NCBI GenBank assembly: GCA_039649115.1
Contig: JBBWZQ010000032.1
Coordinates: 1-14,724 of the forward strand
Length of the DNA: 14,724 nt
Reading direction: 5' to 3'
Source of the DNA: DATEJJ01 sp039649115
GTDB taxonomy: Bacteria; Actinomycetota; Actinomycetes; Mycobacteriales; Micromonosporaceae
The notes under the pieces: model-generated
The model's input: only the letters and a program-made list of their open reading frames with translations
The model's database searches: none
What the model was told of the DNA's origin: nothing
In this document: positions 1 through 5,476 of the stretch, in pieces
Layout of the letters: every line of letters begins with the position of its first letter
Position numbering within the stretch: the stretch's first letter is position 1
Made by a program: the position numbers and the translations under genes

Positions 1-343
1 TGGGATCACGGATGCCGGACGATCGGCGCGGGTTGCGGCCCGGCACGCGGCTTTCCGCCCCGCTGCCGGCAGGCAAGCGGGGCGGCTCACCGCAGGGCCG
101 GTTACCGCGCCCGCGCCGCGCGGAGCGCGGCGCCTTGATCACAATACAGACCAAATCGGCAATGAAGCTTCGCGACCACGCCTTCAGCGCCAGGCACTGT
201 CACAGATGAGCGGCACAGTCGGGCGAAGCGGTGTCAAAATGTAGCGAGCAACAGCGAACCTGTGGCTCGACTACTGGATCAACCGGTGGTACTGCTGCGA
301 CCGAGCGCCGTCGTTCTGTCGGTGGCGTGCGGTACGGTGGCCG
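1..343. other. Left-edge stretch without a supportable gene
   Basis: I find no convincing coding sequence here. The open frames on both strands are short or are GC-driven shadows with arginine- and proline-rich translations resembling no family I know. The stretch contains a strong GC stem-loop at 113-133, then a more AT-rich patch (about 134-175). In the frame of the integrase fragment that follows, a stop codon occurs at 242-244. The translation from 245 to about 343 is tryptophan- and cysteine-rich and does not resemble an integrase N-terminal domain. This is consistent with a decayed end of an integrated element, but that is inference. Confidence 0.5.
113..133 (+). terminator. GC-rich perfect stem-loop, possible terminator
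   Basis: Two perfectly complementary 9-base arms, GCGCCGCGC and GCGCGGCGC, are separated by three bases (GGA). In practice this would be an 8-bp stem with a five-base loop. The following bases are CTTGATCAC, so there is no T-tract. Actinobacterial terminators often lack one, so the stem could end a transcript entering from the left of the window. The strand is arbitrary because the repeat is symmetric. Confidence 0.35.
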
Positions 344-868
344 CGCGTTCGGCAAGCGTTCACCGAGGTACGCGGCGCCGGCCTGCTGCTCGGCCCGCCC
401 AAGTCCCGGGCCGGCCTGCGCACCGTGTCCGTACCCGCGTCGATCCTGCCGACGCTCCGACGCCACCTGGCGGACTTCGCCGGCGAGGAACCGACCGCGC
501 TCGTGTTCACCGGTCCGAACGGCCGGCCGATCTGGCGCGGCAACTTCAACACGCTGGTCAAGTGGCGGGAGCGGGTCGAGGCGGTGGGCATGCCGGGCCT
601 GCACTTCCACGACCTCCGCCACACCGGAAACACTCTCGCGGCCCGGACAGGCGCCAGTACCAAGGAACTGATGGCCCGGATGGGCCACGACTCGGCGCAG
701 GCAGCCATGATCTACCAGCACGCAACGAGCGAGGCGGACCGGGCCATCGCGAAGGCCGTCGACGAGGCGGTCAAGAAGGCGCGCAAGGCCACCAAGAAGA
801 CGCCCCGCCCGAAGAAGAGCGACGACCCGGACGGCGGCGCGGCCGGCGTGCTGGCCCCGGTGAGCTAA
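344..868 (+). pseudogene. Truncated tyrosine-type site-specific integrase (C-terminal catalytic domain)
   Basis: This is the C-terminal half of a phage or integrative-element tyrosine recombinase. Such enzymes cut and rejoin DNA at att sites through a catalytic tyrosine. The open frame shows the family pattern in order: a GPPKSRAGLRTV segment near 392-427, then HDLRHT (catalytic His and Arg), MGHDS (the His of box II) and IYQHAT, whose Tyr is the likely nucleophile. A basic lysine-rich tail ends at TAA. Full-length relatives are roughly 370-420 residues; only about 174 are recognisable here. The N-terminal DNA-binding and core-binding domains, and the first catalytic Arg region, are absent. 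The frame is closed by a stop at 242-244. A GTG at 425 would open a 147-residue protein but starts inside the catalytic fold, so I call a pseudogene. The gene points toward the 3' end of the tRNA-Gly gene 93 bases away, the usual arrangement of an integrase beside its attachment site. Confidence 0.85.
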
Positions 869-960
869 TGGCCCGTGAATGGCCCGAACCATGATCCAGG
901 ACGGAGAGACATCGAAGGCCCTGGTTGGGACGAGTGCACTGGCCAGGGCCGGAGGGGGAG

Positions 961-1031
961 AGCGGGTGAAGGGAATCGAACCCTCACTGTCAGCTTGGGA
1001 AGCTGATGTTCTGCCATTGAACTACACCCGC
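961..1031 (-). tRNA. tRNA-Gly (anticodon CCC)
   Basis: The minus strand folds as a complete cloverleaf. The acceptor stem is GCGGGTG with CACCCGC and discriminator T. The D-arm is GTTC/GAAC. The anticodon stem is TCAGC/GCTGA around the loop TTCCCAA, giving anticodon CCC (opposite 997-999) and decoding GGG. A short variable loop precedes the T-arm GAGGG-TTCGATT-CCCTT. CCA is not encoded. A TANNNT -10-like hexamer (TACAGT on the minus strand, 1044-1049) lies about 12 bases upstream of the mature 5' end. The 3' half of the gene faces the truncated integrase, so it is the likely attachment site of the lost element. Confidence 0.96.
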
Positions 1032-1051
1032 AGGGCGACGACCACTGTACC

Positions 1052-1534
1052 TCACCTCCTCCGGAGACGGCGCCATCCCCGGCGCCGCCCCGGATCCCGC
1101 CAGATCTCATACCCGGCCGGTACCGTCGGCTCGCGGTGCCGGGCCACCATCGCCACGTCCACGCTGAACTCGTACAGGCGCCAGTCCGCCTTCGGGTCCG
1201 CCTGAACCCTCCTCGCCAGCCGGCTGACCCGGGCCCGGTCCGTCACCCGCCGGGCGACCCCCGACACGTACGCCTCGTCGTTGCTGTCCTCGGGTGGGAA
1301 GGCGTGCAGCGCGTACCGGCCGTCACGGTCGAGGTCGCCCCGCTTCGGCGAGTTCATCACGAAGCAGTACAGCCCGTCATCCGTGATCACGGGAGACACG
1401 GGGTGTAGCCGGGGACCGCCGTCGGCCCGTACCGTCGCCAGGTACCCGAGACCCGGCCCGTACTGGTGGACCAGGTCCCTGATCGCGGACGCGAGCCGAG
1501 GCTCCGCCGCGACGAACTCGGACCACGATGCCAT
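1052..1534 (-). CDS. Pyridoxamine 5'-phosphate oxidase-family (FMN/F420 split-barrel) protein
   Basis: This 160-residue protein begins MASWSEFVAAEP and carries the split-barrel signature YLATVRADGGPRLHPVSPV at about residues 31-49. A strand-loop region with NSPKRGDL follows. Members of this superfamily bind FMN, or coenzyme F420 in many actinobacteria, and carry out oxidase, reductase or haem-related chemistry. The substrate cannot be told from the sequence. The frame is open further upstream, but the ATG at 1534 is preferred: the family signature follows at normal spacing, and a TAGAGT -10 hexamer ends seven bases before it, which fits a leaderless mRNA. The upstream extension would also read through the LexA box. 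It is divergent from dcd and shares that SOS box, so damage induction is predicted. The C-terminus is arginine-rich. Confidence 0.85.
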   Translation of the reverse strand: MASWSEFVAAEPRLASAIRDLVHQYGPGLGYLATVRADGGPRLHPVSPVITDDGLYCFVMNSPKRGDLDRDGRYALHAFPPEDSNDEAYVSGVARRVTDRARVSRLARRVQADPKADWRLYEFSVDVAMVARHREPTVPAGYEIWRDPGRRRGWRRLRRR

Positions 1535-1541
1535 ACCACCG

Positions 1542-1547
1542 ACTCTA
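1542..1547 (-). promoter_or_regulatory. -10 element for the PPOX-family gene, leaderless
   Basis: On the minus strand this reads TAGAGT, matching the actinobacterial TANNNT -10 pattern. Seven bases separate it from the ATG at 1534, so transcription would begin at or next to the start codon. No Shine-Dalgarno sequence is present. The hexamer directly abuts the LexA box, so bound repressor would block it. The -35 region (about 1565-1571) is only a weak match. Confidence 0.55.
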
Positions 1548-1563
1548 TCGAACACATGTTCGA
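1548..1563. promoter_or_regulatory. LexA binding site (SOS box)
   Basis: The sequence TCGAACACATGTTCGA is a perfect inverted repeat (TCGAACA / TGTTCGA around CA). It contains the GAAC-N4-GTTC core of the Gram-positive and actinobacterial LexA box. It lies in the 55-bp gap between the divergent PPOX-family gene and dcd, 14 bases from the first start and 27 from the second. LexA bound here would cover the -10 of the minus-strand gene and the -35 region of dcd. The binding is inferred from consensus; the repeat itself is plain in the sequence. Confidence 0.85.
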
Positions 1564-1577
1564 GATTGGAAGCGGGG

Positions 1578-1583
1578 TAGTCT
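1578..1583 (+). promoter_or_regulatory. -10 element for dcd, leaderless
   Basis: TAGTCT matches TANNNT and ends six bases before the GTG start of dcd at 1590, placing the predicted transcription start on the first base of the start codon. No Shine-Dalgarno sequence lies at a usable distance, which supports a leaderless mRNA. The corresponding -35 position (about 1555-1561) falls inside the LexA box. Confidence 0.55.
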
Positions 1584-1589
1584 CCCTGG

Positions 1590-2183
1590 GTGCTGCTCTC
1601 CGACCGCGACCTGGTCGCCGAGCTCAAGGGCGGTCAACTGCGACTCGACCCGGTTGAGCCGGCGCTCATCCAGCCGTCCAGCATCGATGTGCGCCTGGAC
1701 CGCTGGTTCCGGGTGTTCAACAACCACCTGTACACGCACATCGATCCGTCGATCCAGCAGGACGAGCTGACCTCGCCGATCGAGATGGAGGACGGGCAGG
1801 CCTTCGTCCTGCACCCGGGTGAGTTCGTGCTCGCCTCCACGCTGGAGGTCATCTCGCTCGGGCACCAGCTTGCCGGCCGGCTGGAGGGCAAGTCGAGCCT
1901 CGGGCGCCTCGGGTTGCTGACCCACTCGACGGCGGGCTTCATCGATCCGGGCTTCTCCGGTCACGTGACGCTGGAACTGTCCAATGTGGCCAATCTGCCG
2001 ATCATGTTGTGGCCGGGCATGAAGATTGGCCAGCTGTGCATCTTCCGGCTGTCCTCGCCGGCCGAACACCCCTACGGTTCCCAGGTTTACGGGTCGCGCT
2101 ACCAGGACCAGCGCGGCCCGACGCCGAGCCGGTCATACAAGAACTGGCGGGTATGGCCGACGAGTCAGCCGGGACGGCCGTAG
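1590..2183 (+). CDS. dcd: dCTP deaminase, probably the bifunctional dUMP-forming type
   Basis: Dcd deaminates dCTP in the cytosol to supply deoxyuridine nucleotides for dTMP synthesis. The 197-residue protein opens MLLSDRDL and shows GRLEGKSSLGRLGLL (residues 97-110), then HSTAGFIDPGFSGHVTLEL (112-130) with the likely catalytic Glu129. PGMKIGQL and the C-terminal GPTPSRSY motif follow. The HSTAGFID form matches the Mycobacterium tuberculosis enzyme, which also hydrolyses dUTP, so a bifunctional dCTP deaminase/dUTPase is likely. It is a few residues longer than the mycobacterial protein. The GTG start is fixed by homology and by the -10 element directly upstream. The last 19 bases overlap the convergent NlpC/P60 gene. 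A LexA box upstream predicts SOS control. Confidence 0.95.
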   Translation: MLLSDRDLVAELKGGQLRLDPVEPALIQPSSIDVRLDRWFRVFNNHLYTHIDPSIQQDELTSPIEMEDGQAFVLHPGEFVLASTLEVISLGHQLAGRLEGKSSLGRLGLLTHSTAGFIDPGFSGHVTLELSNVANLPIMLWPGMKIGQLCIFRLSSPAEHPYGSQVYGSRYQDQRGPTPSRSYKNWRVWPTSQPGRP

Positions 2184-3148
2184 CTGTTGATGGGCGACGA
2201 GTTGATGGGCTTCATCCGGACGTAGTCGCCCGTGCTGGGCGCGGCCATCACCCAGCCGTTGCCGACGAATATCGCCACGTGGTGGACGTCCGCGTAGTAG
2301 AAGACCAGGTCGCCGATCCTGAGGTTGGCCGCGCTGACCCGGGTGGTGACCTGCTTCTGTCCGGCCGCGTTGTGCGGCAGCGACACGTTGGCGCCGTTGA
2401 GCCACGCCTGCTGCGTCAGGCCGGAACAGTCGAATGTGGACGGTCCGTTGGTCCCCCACCGGTACGGCTTGCCCGCCTGCGTGCACGCCCACCTGGCCGC
2501 CCGCGCTCCGGGACTGCCGTCGTACGTGGCGGGGCAGGCGGCCGGCCGGTACTTGCCGGTGGCGGTGGAGGTTCCGTACGCGGCGAGGCGCAGCTTGTTC
2601 AGCTGGGCGATCTGCGCGTTGATGGCGTCCCGCTTCGCGGCGAGCGCGGCCTGCTGCTGTGACAGGGTCGTCACCAGCTGGTCGATCGGCGCCTCCTGGG
2701 CGTCGTACTGGTCCTTGAGCGCCCTCGCGTCGGCCACCGCCGCCGTCTGCTGGATCGCCAACTGATTGAGGATCGTCAACTGATCCACGAACGTGCTGAG
2801 CTTGCCCGAGGTCATCAGCGCGGAGAGGGCGGAGCCGGGACCCTGCATGTACATCCGCGCGGAGACGGCACCCACCCGGGCCCGGGCCAGCTCGACCTTT
2901 ACCGCGAGTGGCTGGATCTTCGCCTTGAGCTGTGCCACCTTGGTCTGCTGGACCTGGAGCTTGTCGTGTACGGCGTTCCACTGCTCGATGAGCGGCTCCA
3001 CCTGGTTCCACGCGGCGTTGATCTGCGCCTCCAGCTGCCCCGGTGACGGAGCCGCGTGGGCGTTGCCCATGGTGGCGAGGAGCAGACCGAACGTGGCGAG
3101 CGCGCTCAGAACGATCACCCGGAGGGTGCGCGGCGCATAACCTCCCAC
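2165..3148 (-). CDS. Secreted coiled-coil NlpC/P60 peptidoglycan hydrolase (riboswitch-controlled paralogue)
   Basis: This 327-residue exported protein probably cleaves peptidoglycan stem peptides, as RipA-type NlpC/P60 endopeptidases do. Residues 1-32 form a signal peptide ending at AHA/AP. Residues about 35-190 are charged, glutamine-rich helices predicted to form a coiled coil, typical of the self-inhibitory or localising region of this group. The NlpC/P60 domain occupies about 210-325, with Cys241 in DCSGL and His290 in HHVAIFVG. The usual third polar residue seems replaced: GNGWVMAAP has Ala302 where the neighbouring paralogue has His. The start is the GTG at 3146-3148, supported by AAGGGG eight bases upstream; an ATG ten bases into the gene is out of frame. 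A c-di-AMP riboswitch lies 22 bases upstream, and the 3' end overlaps dcd by 19 bases. Confidence 0.9.
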   Translation of the reverse strand: MGGYAPRTLRVIVLSALATFGLLLATMGNAHAAPSPGQLEAQINAAWNQVEPLIEQWNAVHDKLQVQQTKVAQLKAKIQPLAVKVELARARVGAVSARMYMQGPGSALSALMTSGKLSTFVDQLTILNQLAIQQTAAVADARALKDQYDAQEAPIDQLVTTLSQQQAALAAKRDAINAQIAQLNKLRLAAYGTSTATGKYRPAACPATYDGSPGARAARWACTQAGKPYRWGTNGPSTFDCSGLTQQAWLNGANVSLPHNAAGQKQVTTRVSAANLRIGDLVFYYADVHHVAIFVGNGWVMAAPSTGDYVRMKPINSSPINSYGRPG

Positions 3149-3155
3149 GGGAGGT
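3140..3155 (-). promoter_or_regulatory. Perfect inverted repeat enclosing the NlpC/P60 start codon
   Basis: The minus strand reads ACCTCCC-GT-GGGAGGT, two perfect 7-base arms around GT. As RNA this would be a 6-bp stem with loop CGUG, and the GUG start codon of the downstream hydrolase falls in that loop. It lies 15 bases after the riboswitch aptamer. It could be the expression platform that hides or presents the start codon. That role is inference; the repeat is exact. Confidence 0.5.
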
Positions 3156-3170
3156 ACCCCTTCTTCCCTG

Positions 3171-3280
3171 CCGCCTACCGGGTTAGCTGACGGGTTCGGG
3201 TCTGGGAAGGCCCCCTACCGCGGTGTGCGGATTCACCCCAGTGACGAATGGGTCCCCGGCTCGTGGTGACGACTCGGCGG
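3171..3280 (-). ncRNA. Cyclic di-AMP riboswitch (ydaO/yuaA family)
   Basis: The minus-strand leader contains the conserved blocks of the ydaO-yuaA aptamer in order: GCCGGGGACCC (3260-3250), TGGGGTGAATCC (3240-3229), CCGAACCCGTCAGCTAACC (3199-3181) and GGTAGGCGG (3179-3171). The outer helix P1 pairs CCGCC (3280-3276) with GGCGG (3175-3171). These RNAs bind c-di-AMP and in actinobacteria sit before cell-wall hydrolase genes such as rpf and NlpC/P60, usually turning expression off when c-di-AMP is high. Here it precedes the 2165-3148 hydrolase only, since the other paralogue lies upstream of it. The outer limits are estimated from the P1 pairing. Confidence 0.93.
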
Positions 3281-3334
3281 TGCCGCCGGGGTCTCCCCGA
3301 CTGGGCGACCGACTTCCGGACGGCGACGGGATAA

Positions 3335-3364
3335 ACGTTAGGTAAGGATCACTCACCTTCGCAA
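3335..3364 (-). promoter_or_regulatory. Putative promoter of the riboswitch leader
   Basis: On the minus strand TTGCGA (3364-3359) and TAACGT (3340-3335) are separated by 18 bases, a reasonable match to -35 and -10 elements; TAACGT fits TANNNT. Transcription would start near 3328, giving a leader of about 180 bases that includes the whole c-di-AMP aptamer. This lets the hydrolase be expressed separately from the genes upstream. It is a by-eye prediction. Confidence 0.4.
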
Positions 3365-3401
3365 GCGAACGCGCCAAGTACTTCGCGGTGTGCCGGTGAC
3401 C

Positions 3402-4373
3402 TTACGGTCTGCCGTACGACGGCGTTTCACCGAGCGAGTTGACTTTGGACTCGCGCACCCAGTCGCCGTCATGCGGTGCGTGCACCATCCAGCCGTTGCC
3501 TATGTAGATTCCGACGTGGTGGCTGGGACTCCCGTAGAACACGAGGTCGCCGGGGCGCGCGCTGGCGGCGCTCACCCTTGTCGCATCGGACTTCTGCACC
3601 GCTGACTGGTGGTAGAGGGACACGCCGGCGGCGGCCCAGGCGGCCATGGTGAGACCGGAGCAGTCGAACCTCGCCGGGCCGGACGCACCCCAGGAGTACG
3701 GGGATCCGATGTGGGCACACGCGTACGAGACGGCCTTCGCGGCCTTGCCTCCGACGTAGACCTGCGGGCACAGCACCGGCTTGAGCGAGCCGCCCGATCC
3801 GCCGCCGGACCCGTACGCCTGCTGGCGCAGCTTCTGCAGCTGGGCGAGCTGGTCGGTGATGGTCTTCTTCTTGGCCGCCAGGTCGGCGTCCTGCTGGGCG
3901 AGCTGGTTGACCAGGGCGTCCAGTGGCCGGCGCTGGGTGTCGTACTCGGTGACCTTGCTGCGCACGCCGGCGATGGCCTCGCGCTGGTGCTTCGCCATCT
4001 GGTCCAATGTGGTCAGTTGGTCGGCGAGGCGGGCCGGGGTACCCGCGGAGAGCAGGGCGTTGACGCTTGAGCCGGGGCCGTGCATGTACAGCTGCGCGGA
4101 CATCGCGCCCACCTGCGTGTAGGCCATCTGTACCTGCAACTGGAGCGGATCCATCCGCTGCTTCAGCCTGGCCAGCTTCGCCTTGTTGTCCTGCAGCTTG
4201 GTGTGCACCGCGTTGTACTGCTCGATGGTCAGCTCGGACTGGTTCCACAGCGCGGCGATCTGCTTCTCGACCTGAGACGGCGTCGGCGCGGCGTGGGCGG
4301 CCGTGGCGGCAAAGGCGACCACGAGCCCGGCACACGCGGCGACCAACCAGAAAGCGGATCGGGGCAGGAGCAC
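3402..4373 (-). CDS. Secreted coiled-coil NlpC/P60 peptidoglycan hydrolase (second paralogue)
   Basis: This 323-residue protein has the same plan as the neighbour at 2165-3148. A signal peptide ends at AHA/AP (residues 1-28). Lysine- and glutamine-rich helices over about 32-188 are predicted to form a coiled coil, a Gly/Ser linker GSGGGSGGS follows, and the NlpC/P60 domain spans about 205-320. The triad looks complete: Cys238 in DCSGL, His286 in HHVGIYIG and His298 in MVHAP. Shared motifs include NAVHTKLQ, GPGS and the final SYGRP, pointing to an old tandem duplication. The GTG start at 4373 is forced from upstream, because TGA lies three codons before it in frame; AAGGTGAAGG just before it supplies a ribosome site. 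No riboswitch precedes it. It lies 68 bases downstream of the CNNM pair, with a stem-loop between. Confidence 0.9.
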   Translation of the reverse strand: MLLPRSAFWLVAACAGLVVAFAATAAHAAPTPSQVEKQIAALWNQSELTIEQYNAVHTKLQDNKAKLARLKQRMDPLQLQVQMAYTQVGAMSAQLYMHGPGSSVNALLSAGTPARLADQLTTLDQMAKHQREAIAGVRSKVTEYDTQRRPLDALVNQLAQQDADLAAKKKTITDQLAQLQKLRQQAYGSGGGSGGSLKPVLCPQVYVGGKAAKAVSYACAHIGSPYSWGASGPARFDCSGLTMAAWAAAGVSLYHQSAVQKSDATRVSAASARPGDLVFYGSPSHHVGIYIGNGWMVHAPHDGDWVRESKVNSLGETPSYGRP

Positions 4374-4395
4374 GATCCTTCACCTTAGGGAAGGC

Positions 4396-4426
4396 GGCAT
4401 ACGACCGGCAAGCCAGTCATACAGCC
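4396..4426 (-). terminator. Stem-loop between the CNNM pair and the NlpC/P60 gene
   Basis: The minus strand reads GGCTGTATGACTGG, loop CTTG, CCGGTCGTATGCC. Allowing G-U pairs and one bulged base, the arms pair along about 13 positions. No T-tract follows. It lies in the 68-base gap after the CNNM gene (ending 4442) and before the hydrolase start (4373), so it may attenuate read-through or act as a processing site. Confidence 0.4.
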
Positions 4427-4441
4427 AAACTCGCTGTGCAG

Positions 4442-5476
4442 TCAGCGGGCGACGCTGTGTGCCTGGCGTCCGCCGCCGACCACGGCGCGCAGCACGTCGT
4501 CGAGCGCCAGCACGCCGAGCGGTACCCGGCCGTCGCTCACCAGCACGATGTGCCGCCGCTCGCGCCGCATCGCGAGCAGCGCCTCGGCGAGGGTACGGTC
4601 GGGCGGTATCACGGGCAGCGGCCGCACCAACTGCGGCGGTATCGGCGCCCGCCGGGCCAATCCCTCGAAGCCGATGACGTCTTTGACGTGGATGAACCCG
4701 CGTACCCGCCGGGAATCGCGCTCCACCACGGGAAAGCGCGACCGGCCGGTGCGGTTGGCGAGCACCTCCAGCGCCGCGGGGGACACGTCCTCGGTCACCG
4801 TGGTGACCGAGGACCACGGCCGCAGTGCGTCGGCGGCGGTGCGTTCATGCAACGCCAGGGCGCCGGTGATGCGGGCGTGCTCCTCCTGGTCGAGCAGGCC
4901 CTCGGTGCGCGACTCGGCGACCAGGCCGGCCAGTTCCTCGGCGGTGTACACCGTCTTCACGGCTTCGGCCGGCACGATCCGCCAGATCCGCAGGATCTGC
5001 TGGGACAGCCAGCGCATCGTCACCAGGAGGGGCTTGGTGGCGAGGCAGAACCAGAGCATCAGCGGGCCGAGCCAGAGCACGGCGCGCTCCGGACTGACGA
5101 GGGTGAGATTCTTCGGCACCATCTCGCCGATCACGGTGTGCGCGAACACGACGACGACCAGCGCGAGCACGAACCCGACCGGGTGCGCGGCACCGCTGGG
5201 CAGGCCGGCCGCGTGGAACGGACCGGCGAGCAGGTGGGCGAGCGCGGGTTCGGCGATCGCACCGAGGCCCAGCGAGCAGATGGTGACGCCGAGCTGGGCA
5301 CCGGCGATCATCAGCGGTACCTGGCCCATCGCGCGCAGTGCCTGCCGTGCCCGGGCCGATCCGGCGGCGGCCTGCGGCTCGATGACGGTCCGCCGCGCGG
5401 CGATCAGCGCGAACTCGCCGGCCACGAAGAACGCGTTGCCCAGCAGGAGCAGGAGGGTGATGAACAGGTCACCCAT
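4442..5476 (-). CDS. CNNM/CBS-pair membrane protein lacking the CorC_HlyC domain
   Basis: This 344-residue inner-membrane protein belongs to the CNNM (DUF21) group, whose members are linked to magnesium or other cation export and were often annotated as hemolysin-like. Hydrophobic segments lie near residues 2-25, 53-80, 99-120 and 132-155, with the family motif VIGEMVPKNL at about 115-124. A CBS pair spans about 215-335 and should bind an adenine nucleotide. The protein ends soon after the second CBS repeat, so it lacks the C-terminal CorC_HlyC domain of its upstream partner. The ATG is preceded by GGAGGATCCCG, a strong ribosome site. It overlaps the upstream CNNM gene by 8 bases, implying translational coupling and perhaps a heteromeric complex. 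The transported ion cannot be read from sequence. Confidence 0.9.
   Translation of the reverse strand: MGDLFITLLLLLGNAFFVAGEFALIAARRTVIEPQAAAGSARARQALRAMGQVPLMIAGAQLGVTICSLGLGAIAEPALAHLLAGPFHAAGLPSGAAHPVGFVLALVVVVFAHTVIGEMVPKNLTLVSPERAVLWLGPLMLWFCLATKPLLVTMRWLSQQILRIWRIVPAEAVKTVYTAEELAGLVAESRTEGLLDQEEHARITGALALHERTAADALRPWSSVTTVTEDVSPAALEVLANRTGRSRFPVVERDSRRVRGFIHVKDVIGFEGLARRAPIPPQLVRPLPVIPPDRTLAEALLAMRRERRHIVLVSDGRVPLGVLALDDVLRAVVGGGRQAHSVAR

Noticed and set aside
425..868. Treating the integrase fragment as an intact 147-residue gene from the GTG at 425
   Set aside because: Family-like sequence continues upstream of 425 in the same frame (GPPKSRAG) without a usable start, so the GTG is internal to a truncated gene.
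200..892. Minus-strand frame of 230 codons over the integrase fragment
   Set aside because: There is no recognisable domain, and the plus-strand frame has ordered tyrosine-recombinase catalytic motifs.
1535..1627. Upstream extension of the PPOX-family protein to 1627
   Set aside because: It would translate through the LexA box and overlap the dcd start. The ATG at 1534 has the right -10 spacing and family-like N-terminus.
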